A stretch of 64,000 nucleotides of DNA from Eubacteriales bacterium (GTDB taxonomy: Bacteria; Bacillota; Clostridia; Lachnospirales; Lachnospiraceae). This document shows positions 18,554-30,200 of the stretch, piece after piece. Below the pieces are notes generated by a model. The model was not told where the DNA came from. It searched no databases and saw only the letters and a program-made list of their open reading frames with translations. Location: the NCBI GenBank assembly GCA_030539395.1, contig JAUNSC010000001.1, forward strand, positions 1-64,000. Direction: 5' to 3'. Both the position numbers and the translations under genes were made by a program. Each line of letters starts with the position of its first letter. Positions within the stretch are counted from its first letter, which is position 1.

Positions 18554-18636
18554 GCGCCTTTTTTGGTCTGACTAAAAAAGAGGGAGCGTATAGCACAGAG
18601 AAATATGGAAAACAAAAGAAAGATGAGACTTTAAAT

Positions 18637-19551
18637 ATGGTTATGACACAAGATTTGTCCCCGCAGTTACAGGAAAATATGCAGCGTTTTGTTGTTTATC
18701 TGGAGCAGGAAAAGAATGCATCAAACAGCACAGTGATGTCTTACCAGAGGGATTTGAAAAAATTATTCCGTTTTTTGGGAAATAAAGGTGTGGAGGATGT
18801 ACAGGGTATTACATCCACAAATTTAAACTCGTATATTTTGCAGATGGAAAAAGAGGGATTTTCCACATCTTCTGTATCCAGAAGTATTGCAAGTATCAGA
18901 GCTTTCTGTCATTATCTTCTGAAATCCAAAACCACATCCGAAGATCCAAGTGAAGTTTTAAAGGCACCGCATGTGGAGAAAAAAACGCCGGAGATACTTA
19001 CTATGGAAGAGGTTGTTCTTTTGATGGAACAGCCGGATGTACAGACAGCGAAGGGAATACGGGATAAAGCAATGCTGGAGCTTTTATATGCCACAGGAAT
19101 GCGTGTATCAGAGCTGATATCATTGAAAGAAGAAGCTGTAAATATGCAAATGAGCTATGTTATCTGCCGTGACAGTGGAAAAGAAAGGGTAATTCCCTTC
19201 GGAAAAGAAGCGTCAAAAGCTCTTAAAAAGTATTTTGCAGAAAGCCGCAGTGTTCTTTTGAAAGAAAATGACAGTGAATATCTGTTTACAAACTGTTCCG
19301 GGAAACCCATGAGCAGGCAGGGGTTTTGGAAGCTGATTAAACGTTATGCATCGAAAGCGGGAATTACCAAAGATATCACGCCTCATACATTGCGTCATTC
19401 CTTTGGCGCGCATTTGGTACAAAACGGAGCTGATCTGAAAGCGGTTCAGGAAATGATGGGACATTCTGACATATCTACGACCCAGATTTATATGGACATG
19501 AATGTGAGACGAGTGCGTGAAATTTATGCAAAGACACATCCGAGAAGATAG
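18637..19551 (+). CDS. xerD: Site-specific tyrosine recombinase, XerD type
   Basis: 304 residues from the ATG at 18637 (a second ATG two codons later is possible); the frame is open back to 18505 but that part covers the terminator-like hairpin. An N-terminal SAM-like core-binding domain (about 12-95) precedes the catalytic domain with the first Arg in TGMRVSEL, HTLRH (His250, Arg253), GH (His276) and the nucleophile Tyr285 in TQIYMDM. Length and motifs fit the housekeeping XerD that resolves chromosome dimers at dif, and its place after spoIIM supports this. It is also the only recombinase in the window that might act on other inverted sites. Confidence 0.93.
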   Translation: MVMTQDLSPQLQENMQRFVVYLEQEKNASNSTVMSYQRDLKKLFRFLGNKGVEDVQGITSTNLNSYILQMEKEGFSTSSVSRSIASIRAFCHYLLKSKTTSEDPSEVLKAPHVEKKTPEILTMEEVVLLMEQPDVQTAKGIRDKAMLELLYATGMRVSELISLKEEAVNMQMSYVICRDSGKERVIPFGKEASKALKKYFAESRSVLLKENDSEYLFTNCSGKPMSRQGFWKLIKRYASKAGITKDITPHTLRHSFGAHLVQNGADLKAVQEMMGHSDISTTQIYMDMNVRRVREIYAKTHPRR

Positions 19552-19563
19552 GAGAAGCGTAGG

Positions 19564-19603
19564 AAAAGAGTGGGAATACCAAAGTATCCCACTCTTTTTA
19601 TTT
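19564..19603. terminator. Bidirectional terminator between xerD and the symporter gene
   Basis: AAAAGAGTGGGAATA (19564-19578) pairs with TATCCCACTCTTTT (19585-19598) with one bulge; A-run on one side and T-run on the other let it serve both converging genes. Confidence 0.88.
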
Positions 19604-21005
19604 ACATTTCTATTCCCTGTTCACCGGATGTGAAATACTCTTTGACCAGCTTTACAACTGTTCCGGAAAGAAGGAACAGTGCAATAAGGTTTGGAATAGC
19701 CATCAGCCCGTTGAAGGTTTCTGCAATGCCCCAGAGAAGGCCGAGGTCAACAGTAGCCCCCAGAATGGCTACCAGAGAATATACGACCATAAAAGGTTTA
19801 ATTACTTTTGCAGAAAAAAGAAATTCAATACAGCGTGCCCCGTATAATCCCCAGCCGATAATGGTAGAGAAAGCAAAACAGCACATGGCAATAGCAGTAA
19901 AAATAGATACCCAATTGCCATAGGTAGAAGTAAAACCGGAAATAGTAAGTTCGGCACCGGCTGCAGCTCCATATGTAATTGGCACCCCGCTGCACAGAAT
20001 TACAAGGGAAGTCAGTGTACATATAATAATCGTATCTGTAAATACTTCAAAAATGCCAAAGAAGCCCTGTTTTACCGGCTTTTTGGTATCAGCACAGGCA
20101 TGAGCGATAGAACCGGTACCAAGTCCGGCTTCATTGGAGAAGATACCACGTGAAACGCCTTTTTTCATGCTCAGGAAGAAGCTGCCAACAACACCGCCTG
20201 TCACAGCAGAAGGAGTAAAAGCACCTTCGAAGATCATACCAAAAACAGACGGAAGTTTTTCAATATTCAGGAATACAACACCAAGAGCCAGAATGATGTA
20301 CAGAATGGCCATAAAGGGCACCAGTTTTTCTGTAACACTTCCGATACGTTTAATGCCGCCTAAAAGTACAAGTCCTACCAGAAGAGTGATCAGGATTCCA
20401 ATAATTAAGTTGCACAGTCCTGTCTGAGAGTCCTGAATGATGTTATAATTTAAAAGAGCAGAGTTGACTGCGGCAGTAATGGTATTGACCTGTGTTGCAT
20501 TGCCTGTTCCAAATACAGTTAATACACCGAAAACAGAAAAGACGACAGCAAGCCAGTACCAGTTTCGGCTAAGACCATTTTTTATGTAGTACATTGGGCC
20601 TCCTACCAAATCACCGTGTTCATTTTTTTCACGGAAATGAACGGCCAGAGTTACTTCGGAGAATTTTGTACACATTCCAAGAAAAGCGGAAATCCACATC
20701 CAGAAAACAGCTCCGGGCCCGCCGATTGCAATGGCGCCGGCTACTCCTGCGATATTTCCGGTGCCAACAGTAGCTGCAAGAGCGGTACAGACGGCCTGGA
20801 AAGGGGTCATGGCACCATCTGAAGCCTCTTTTTTGCGAAATACACGGCCTATCGTTGTTTTTATTGCATAGGGAAATTTACGTATTTGTATGAAATGTGT
20901 CCGGAAACTTAAATACAGTCCAACTCCGATAATACAGATCATAGCCGGAACACCCCACACAAAATTGTTCACGGCAGTGTTGATGGTTTCAATTGTCTTT
21001 AACAT
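19602..21005 (-). CDS. Alanine/glycine:cation symporter (AGCS family)
   Basis: 467 residues with about eleven transmembrane helices. Family hallmarks are TALAATVGTGNIAGVAGA, GPGAVFWMWISAFLGM and FSNEAGLGTGSIAHA. These transporters bring in alanine or glycine with Na+ (or H+). SD AAAGGA sits ahead of the ATG. A single-gene unit with a bidirectional terminator at its 3' end and a 260-base divergent region upstream shared with the giant surface-protein gene. Confidence 0.95.
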   Translation of the reverse strand: MLKTIETINTAVNNFVWGVPAMICIIGVGLYLSFRTHFIQIRKFPYAIKTTIGRVFRKKEASDGAMTPFQAVCTALAATVGTGNIAGVAGAIAIGGPGAVFWMWISAFLGMCTKFSEVTLAVHFREKNEHGDLVGGPMYYIKNGLSRNWYWLAVVFSVFGVLTVFGTGNATQVNTITAAVNSALLNYNIIQDSQTGLCNLIIGILITLLVGLVLLGGIKRIGSVTEKLVPFMAILYIILALGVVFLNIEKLPSVFGMIFEGAFTPSAVTGGVVGSFFLSMKKGVSRGIFSNEAGLGTGSIAHACADTKKPVKQGFFGIFEVFTDTIIICTLTSLVILCSGVPITYGAAAGAELTISGFTSTYGNWVSIFTAIAMCCFAFSTIIGWGLYGARCIEFLFSAKVIKPFMVVYSLVAILGATVDLGLLWGIAETFNGLMAIPNLIALFLLSGTVVKLVKEYFTSGEQGIEM

Positions 21006-21180
21006 AAAAAATCCTTTCTTTTGTGATATGGCAATACATTAAAGTCTAGCACATTTTATCTGAAATGTACAGAAATAAAATATCAGGAATGATATAATAG
21101 GGAAGAAAATCAGTGCGTGCAGAGCTTTATGAATGTCAGAACAGGTATCTGTATGCACCGTTTTTGTTAAGGGTTCTTTG

Positions 21181-21209
21181 TTGACACGTATTTTTCAGAG
21201 TGATAAAAT
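21181..21209 (+). promoter_or_regulatory. Promoter of the giant surface-protein gene
   Basis: Consensus TTGACA (21181-21186), 17-bp spacer, TAAAAT (21204-21209), giving a leader of about 50 bases with SD AAGGAGG at 21251-21257. Confidence 0.75.
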
Positions 21210-21265
21210 GTATATGCCATATAATAATATAAGATAGAACATGGAAGATTAAGGAGGAAGTGACT

Positions 21266-24200
21266 ATGAATAGTACAAATTTCTACAAGAAGATGCTTAC
21301 AGTACTATTGTGTATATCAATGGTATTTACTTCTGTACCTATACAAACCTTTGCAGAATCGGGGGGAGGGGCAGATGTGGTGCAGGCAGAAGTACCGGAG
21401 AAGACAGAAAAAACGGAAGAGGCGTCTGCGCCGCCGGAGGCACCTGTACAGACGGAAGCGCCTGCGCCGCCGGAGACACCTGCACAGACGGAGGCACCTG
21501 TGCAGACAGAGATACCCGCACAGACGGAAGAAACAGTTCGGGCAGGGACGGAATACGAAGAACAGCAAGATTCCAGTGAGCAGGAGACAGAAAGTGAGAG
21601 CGGGACAGAAGAAGAATTTGTCACGCTTCGTTTTGACGTTCTGTGGGAAGACGGGCAGAATGTATTTAACGTCCGTCCGGAACCTGGCTTTCATCTTTAT
21701 GCAAACGGGGTAAAGCTTTCTGAGGATGCATGGACATTGAAATCTGTGAGCCGGAACAGCGGAAAATATACATATGAGATAAAGGATCTGCCGGCAATGG
21801 ACGGGGAACTCAGTATAGACTACCGTATTGAAGAAGAGGCAATTACGGGATATAACTGTACCGTACTCAACTTTGAAAATGATATAAGACAGGATGTTGA
21901 CGAAAAGAAACTTTCCTTTGACCGGGAGAAACAAAACCGGGCAGAGGCACAGTTTGAGAATAGACTGGATGTTTATACCCTGACAGGAAAAATAATCTGG
22001 GGGACGGATACGGAATCCCTGCGCCCGGAGAATCTGAAAGATATATTTGTGGTGCGTCTTTCGGACGGAACAGAATATGAAAACTATCTGGCAGAATATG
22101 AGACTGCTGAAGAAGTATGGAATTATACAGTAACATTGCCCGCAATCGCATTCAGAGATGCGGAGCAGGTTTCTTCCTATATTGTTTCTGTAAAAGAGGA
22201 GAATGGCCTGACTGTGGACGGCGTGCTGGCAGATGGAATTTGTGTGGACGCAGACAGGGAAGCTTCGGATACATTGCTTGACATAGAAAGGCGGGAAGAG
22301 ACGGATACTGAATCAGAAAGCCGAACGGAGACAGAAAGTGAAACTGAGACGGGAAGCGAGACAGAAAGTGAAACTGAGTCAGCCGCTGAGACAGAAAGCA
22401 ATGCAGCTGTGATGCGCAGTTTACGCGCATACAGATCAGTCGGGGGTGTACAGGTAGAGGAGAGCCTGGGATCCGCTGCTCTTGAGAAGACATGGTATGA
22501 CAATAATTCTGTATCAAGACCGAATCTGTTAAATGACGGGAAAGGCGGCAGTTATCTTCACGTTTATTTCAAAATCGGTGATGGGGAAATACAGAAGCTC
22601 TCATCTGGGAATGCAGCCGACATCGGTCTGGATTCTATGGATGAAGTAAAGATTGTCCTTGCCGACTCCGGCGTTGGAGAAGATACTTACCGTGTAGAGG
22701 GACTTCCATCAAAAATTCGCCTGGAATCCGGCGGCGAAACGTCTGCAGTTACATATGAGATCAGGGAAGATGTGTCTGTTTCCGGCTACACACAGAAGGA
22801 AAAAAACGGAAAACTGATCAATATTCTGAATACTTCTTTTAAAGCAGACATCATCTATAAGGTGGGCGGTGAGGATATGAGCAGCTTCACTCCGGCAGGA
22901 CTTAAGCTGGAAGCTGCAGTTGCCGAGGGCGGTGTGCTTAAACCAATGGGGACACCGGTGACCCTGCCGGAAGGAAGCTGGAATCAGGAGGGCAATACCT
23001 TTCACCTTTCTGTGGGAGATCTTCCTGCCTATACAGATGACGGAGAGGAGATCGTGTACAGGCTGGTGGCGGAAAATCCGAATATGCCGGGCAGTAATAC
23101 GGAGGACGGCTGTAAGACGGAATACGACAACTCCACCAGCGCCAATTTCGGAAGCCGCAGTGATGCCTGCTATAATGGCGGTACGGTTATATTGACCCGC
23201 ACCGGTACAACGACCTACACTGCCAGAAAAGAATGGCAGGATGACGGTTCCACAGATGCAATTGCAGCGCGTCCGGGCGGAATACTGAGTTTGTGGAGAT
23301 ATACGCAGAAGAATAACAACAGCTATCTGACCGCGTCTCCTGTCAGGTATAATAATGAAAGCGTTACAGCGGAACTGATTACGGATCCAGAGCAAGATGG
23401 CGGCCAGTCCGTTAATGAGTATATGATCAGATTTACGGATAATGAAGGAAAGGCCTATTCGCTTGAAAAGTATGATCCGGAAGGATATTTGTATGTGTAC
23501 CTGATGCGGGAAGCCATGACGGATAATGGCTATACGCAGATTATATACGGGCCGGACGGAACGGTGCAGAAAGACGACAACTCTGTCTATAATGACGGAA
23601 AGATCGTCAACCGCCGTACAGGCACAGTCAGTGCTGCGGTGACCAAGAATTGGATAGCCGGAGCCGAGCAGGGAGTGCTGACACATGTAGATGTTCAGCT
23701 TGAGCTTCAGCGCAGACTGAAGGGCAGCACGGATGAGAGTGAGTGGATCAAGGTTAAAGATAAGGAAATGAAGAGCTTTTCCAGCGTAATTCTTACGGAT
23801 ACAGTCCAGGAATCAGTTCCCAGATATGCAGGCGATGAGATTGACGGCAAAGAAGGGTGGGAATACGAGTACCGCTGGATAGAAAATGGAATCAAATTTC
23901 GGGGTGACACAGATGTGGAGTTTGGCACTCCGTCGATTGATGCGGATGGGAATATCACAAATACGTTTGAGATGAATGGTGAGCAGTATGAATCTATTCA
24001 GACAACAGTGACGGATAAGGACGGCAATGTCTCTACAATCATAACGAACCGGCTTGTGGGGACGGTGAATTATCACATAGTAAAGAGATGGACAGACAAC
24101 GGCGAAAACGTAGAAGGCCCGAAAAGTGCAGAGGTTTCCATCAAGCTTTATGCAGATGTCAATCAGTCAGACCGTGAACAGTGTATTGGTAAAGAAAATC

Positions 24201-27200
24201 TTACACTTACATATAAGGGAAGTGAGTCTTCTGATACCGTTACAGTATATGGTAAAGAGGATGTGAAGATTCAAAATAACGGGCGGCAGGACGATAAGAC
24301 CTGGACCCTTGACATCACCGGACTGCCGAAGTTTAACGAGAATGGATACCGGTATCATTATGAAGCCTATGAGGCGGAAGTACAAAATGCAGACGGCTGG
24401 CATCTCGAAAGAATTGATTACGGCGAAGATGAGGACGGATATACAGCAACCATCAACAATGTAAAGGGGCCGGAACCATCCCACTGGATTAAGGTCCAGA
24501 AGAAGTGGAATGATGACGGAGATGTCAAGTACCGGGGGGCTGTGGAAGTAGAGGTTTATTATTTAGATGAGAATGGCGCGGAAAAAGTCGTTGGTGAGCC
24601 GATACTTCTTAATGAAACGAATAACTGGTGGGCTTGGGCGACCGTTCCTGAGGAAGACCTTGAAAATAAGGACAAGATGAAGATACGTGAAACGGCCATT
24701 GTACGTACATCAGGCAGCAATCCGGGCAGGTACGAACCGGGCGGCACTGTTACTAATTCTGATGGGACGACGCTGGAGACACTGAACGAGAATCAGATTG
24801 CCACGGAAAAATACGTATATGATATCACCTATGGTTACCAGCCGGATCGCCAGAATCCGGATGTGGAAATCATGACTGTGACGAATACAAGAGTCGGATA
24901 TCTGGATTATACAATTAAGAAAACCTGGCTGGATGCTGGCGGCGAGACGGAGCGGCCGTCTTCGAAACTGATACTCTACTGTGACAGCACTGAGTATCTG
25001 GATAAAGACACAATGAAGCAGCAGGAGGGCAATTATCAGGGATGGTATACGGCTGAGTATATCGGTTATGACAGCATAAAGATTCCCATGACTCAGACGG
25101 TGAATCATGAAGCTTCTGTGGCATCGGGAGTAGAATTGTCATATACGTATGAAAAACTGCCGAAGTATGACAGCACCGGAAGTGTCATTCATTACAGGGC
25201 TGTGGAGATATGGGATGATCCCCAGGATGCAGAAGAGAAGCATTATAATATTAAGTACAGCTATGATCTGCCGTATGAGGATGTGAGACATGACCGAGAC
25301 GACCAGCAGGTGCTGGAAGTTACAAATGTCAGACGTGCCACAAAGGAAGTGACGTTCCATAAAGTCTGGATTGATACCGACAACTTCCTGAACGGAAAGC
25401 GTCCTGACATCTATCTGAGATTGTACAGGACAGATTCTGCGAATACAGATCCTGTGTTTGTTGCCGAATATAGAGAGCACAGATGGGAGACGGATGAAGA
25501 TTTTCCATTGACTGACGCACAGAAAAACAATATATATGCGCGTGATTATCTGTGGGAGTGTACCTTCTATGATCTGGATATGTATGACCAGAATGGGCAT
25601 GAGATCACATATTATGCCGATGAGAGAATGTCTGTGACGGCTTCCGATTTTGATTACCAGCCGGTAGAATATTATGACAGCTATGATGAACTGCTTGCTC
25701 AGGAAGCGGGAGGTACTCTGACTTCTGACGGAGCTAAAGCAGTACGGGAGGACGGATATTTCATTAACCGCCAGGCTAAGACCCTTACGATTGAGGCAAG
25801 AAAAATCTGGCAGAATATCCCGAATGGCTTTCCGGCGGAGGAATTTCCGGAGATCACCTACAGGCTGACCAGAAGCAAGACGGTGACAAAGGTGGATGAT
25901 AAAGGAAATTATCTTCCGGGAGAAAAAGTTGAAGAGATTTCTCCGGTAGCAACACATACGTTTGGGGCAGACGACCGTGTGGGGGATACAAACGAATTTG
26001 TCCATACATTCGGAGGAGCGGGTGAGACGGCTCTCGATAAGTATGATGAACTTGGGCGTAAGTATGAGTACACATTGACGGAAACCGCACCGGAGGGTGG
26101 AAGCTATGATCTGATTTATAAGATGAATCAGGTTACCAATTCATTTATAGTTACAAACGTTTACAATGGTGTGAATACAGGCAGCATTCTTGTGAGCAAA
26201 CTGTGGAGTGCGCCGGGAGTAAGTGCTGAGGATATCAAATATCCAAAGGCAGCGTACAGGTTGTACCGGAGATATAAACTGACGGCATCAAAAGCTGCCG
26301 GAGAAGGGGATGAAAGGTATTCTGATTGGGAATACCTGAATGAAGTGACAATCCATGCAGATTCTCTGACGACTGCGGGGGACCTGGTAAATGGTACGGC
26401 GTCCTTTACAAATCTTCTGCTTTATGCACCAAATGGAACACTGTATCAGTATAAGGTGGAGGAACTTCCGGTGGATGGCTACGATGCGGAAGTGTCTGTG
26501 GATAGCGGTTACCAGGCAGGCACGGAATCCCCGGAGATGGTATTTACTGTGGATGAAGATGGTAAGCTGGTACCGGGCAGTGCGCCGCAGGCTGCTTTTG
26601 AGAATACTTATAAGTCTCCCAAAATATTGCTGAGAGGGCAGAAAAACTGGGATGATTATGAAAACGCTTTCCACACGAGACCTTCGGCGGATGAACTGGT
26701 TCAGAACCTGGAACTGTACCGCAGTGCAGATGCACAGAGCGGAGAGACAAACGCCATTGCAGCGCAGGAAGTAACGTTTCAGACGGACGATCCCAAAGGG
26801 GCAAATTATTTCCAGTGGACAGACAGCGATGGAAATGCGCTGGGAGATGACCAGTGGACAGCCATGGACACATCAGAAAGCTGGTATTATACCATTAAAA
26901 ATCTGGACCGGTATGCGCCCAACGCAATGCCGTGGAAGTATTCAGTAAAAGAAAACGCGCTTGAGGCAGGCGAAGCTTCAAATCCGGATTATCCGTATGG
27001 AAATGGGGAAAAGAACGCAAATACAGCGAATGTGGATGAAGACGGAAATGTAACACTGGAACCGCTTGCGAATACCCTGGAGACGACGGCAAAGGTAACG
27101 AAGAAATGGGAGAATTTGAACAAAGACATAGCAAGACATATCCAGGTAGTTGTCAAGCTGCAGATCCGAAAAGAGAGTGATACTACATGGAGTGACATTG

Positions 27201-30200
27201 AAACGTTTGCAGATGCGAATCAGATTACCCTTCCGGAGAATTTTGAAACAACGCATACGCTGGGACCGGGGCCGATGGGAGATAACAAGTGGACATATAC
27301 CTTTGAGAAACTTCCGGCGGGCTGCTATGAAAATGGAACCTGGATACCGTTCCGTTACCGCATAGTAGAGACAAAGATTACGGATACAGTAAACGGTACG
27401 AACTATGAAAAGACAATAGCGGTCAGCGACAGCGTCAATACAGATAGAACAGATTCCTATACTAATGATGACAGCAGTTATTGTACGGTCACAGGAAAAA
27501 CGGAGAACGGAACTTCCACAATCACGAATACAATGAGTGGTACACTTAGTCTCACAATTAAGAAAAAATGGCAGGATGACCCGCTCTATGTTAGAAATAG
27601 AGGAATTCGTGTTGCGATTCAGAGAAAGATTAAAGATACAGGTGAGGACTACGTTGATGTGAAAGGACTGGTGTGGAACTGGAATACGGGCGGCTCCGAA
27701 TCAACACATACAGATTATACGAAAGATCTGCCCAGATACAGTCCGGATGGCCGGGAATACGTATACCGTGTGGTGGAAATCACCGGAAACTCGGGAACAG
27801 TGGTTTCGGAACTGAATGATACCTCCGGAACAAAATACTGGATTTCCTCCGAACATTACGGATACGAGATTTCTTATAATCCGCAGACAACAGAAGACAT
27901 GGGTGCAGGCAGTACGCTGGAAATTGAAAACAAACTTGAGACGGTTACGCTTCGGGTGACAAAGGACTGGAAACATGCGGATGGGACATCCTACAGCAAT
28001 GAAAATCATTTGCCGGTGGATCTGGAACTGAAGGCAAAGCTGGCTGACGGGACACCGATTACATTTCCAAATCCGGTTACCGTGACACTGAGAGGCACTC
28101 CGGATACGCAGACAACAGGAAACCGTGAAAGCGCGCCGTGGGTAGCGACCTTTGAGGGGCTTCCCAGATATTATTGGACGGTGGACGGACAGACGGCGCA
28201 GAAACAGGAAATTATTTACACAGTAGAAGAAGTAAAGGTCATCACCAATCCGGATGGAACTAAGGTGATTACCCCGGATACTGCGCCGGATGGATTCTGG
28301 AAGACAGAGCCGGCAGGGGCAGAGCCGGACAGCGTGGATCCGAGTCCGGATGACTCAGCCAGCCTGAAAGCAACCGTTACAAATACGCAGACACAGCTTG
28401 TGATTGTCAAGCAGGATGAAACCGGGGCACCTCTTGCAGGAGCAGGCCTTGCAATTTATGAAGCGTCGGATTTTGACTGGAATAATGACAGGCCGAAAGA
28501 GGATGGAAGCGATGCGGTTCATGAATGGATGTCTGCGGGAAATGCGGAGACAATAACAGAAAAATTGAATGTGGGCACAGAGTATGTTCTTTATGAGGCA
28601 ACGGCTCCGGCAGGCTATGTTCCGTTCCACCCGGTGAAGTTTAAGATGAATAGGGACGGAACGGTGGAGATTCTGGAAAATACCGGAAATGACGGCAATG
28701 TAACCAAAACGGATAATGGTCACTGCTCCACAATTACGGCAAAGGATCCGCAGGTGACGGTATCACTGCTTAAGACGGCTGTAAACGGAAGCGAATCCAT
28801 TGAAAATGACGCCGCTGGAAAAGCTGTATTTAAAATCAGCACGGTGGGGGACAGCAGCTTTGTAAGTGAAAATGGCACCGGAACCAGTACGGAGGATATC
28901 ACAGATCTTACCAGTGCTACGATTGGAACAAAACTGAAAGGCCGCCTGATTGTGGGCAATACATACACGCTGACGGAAACGACAGCTCCGAAAGGCTATG
29001 AGCTGGCAGAGCCGTATACTTTTAAAATCGGCAGATATGGAACCATTATCCCGATGACGGCAGGCGCGGATGGATCGCTTACAGAAGGAACTCCTCAGAC
29101 AGACAGCAGGATCACCATTGCGGACCAGATTATACAGATCGGGCTTTGCAAAGTAAGTACAGAAGACAGCAGTCAGACGAAGACTCCAATAGCCGGGGCC
29201 GTGTTTAAGGTGACACCCGATGCAGGATCCGGTTTCGTGACGGAATCCAAAAACAGTGGAATTACAGTCATCAGCGAAGCTTTGCTCAGTATGGATAATG
29301 GCCTGAAGGGTGAACTGATTGCAGGAAATACATATGTCATTGATGAGGTCACCGCACCGGACGGGTATGAGAAAGCGAAGATGCAGGTAAAATTCCGGAT
29401 AGATGCACAGGGTGACATTACGGTTACTGATACCGGAAATGGTATTGCGGAAAAGATTACCGACGGCAATACCGGTTATCTTGGTATTCAGATCAAAGAT
29501 ACACCGATTGAGATTACCCTCCTGAAAAAGGACTTCGAAGACAGCTCTGTTAATGATAAAGAACTGCTGCCGGGCGTGACCTTTACGGTGAAGGAAGTGA
29601 CCATAGAAGGCGAGGGTGGTGACCAGGTTGAGACAGTTGGAAGCGATGCGGTTGCCACTGTAACAACAGACAGCAGCGGAAAACTGTCCTTCGGAAGCGC
29701 TGTGCTGAAGCAGGGACATACTTACCGGTTGTTTGAAAACAAAAAGTCCGGATATCAGGACAGTGATACACCTGCGGCAGTTTACCAGTTTACGGTAGAT
29801 GAATATGGAAATGTGATAAATGGAATAGCAATGGGAGATAAGACGGCGGATGCCAGCGGGACCGCTGATCACTCTGAGATCGTACTTCTCAATAAGCGCA
29901 CACCTGGTAAGATTACGGTTACAAAAGAAAATGCACAGAATGAGAAACTTGCGGGAGCAGAGTTTACACTGTACCATGCCATTGAGAAGACGACAGACAA
30001 TGGAACCGTTTACGAGGCTGGCAGTGTTGTCACCGAAGTTTTTGACGGAACTGATAAAACAGATACGCGAGTTACTAACAGTCAAAATCCGCTGCAGACA
30101 GGAGCAGATGGTACTGTAAGCTTTGAAAATCTTCCGTGGGGCACTTATATTGTGAAAGAGACGAAAGCGCCGGACGGATATACAATACCGGCTGATGCGG

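Noticed and set aside
18505-18636. Extended XerD N terminus from 18505
   Set aside because: It would translate through a terminator hairpin, and the family start matches the ATG at 18637.
18637-19551. XerD gene as the dedicated invertase of the 41-189 repeats
   Set aside because: Its length, motifs and position after spoIIM fit housekeeping XerD, and it is 18 kb away; a link is only possible, not supported.
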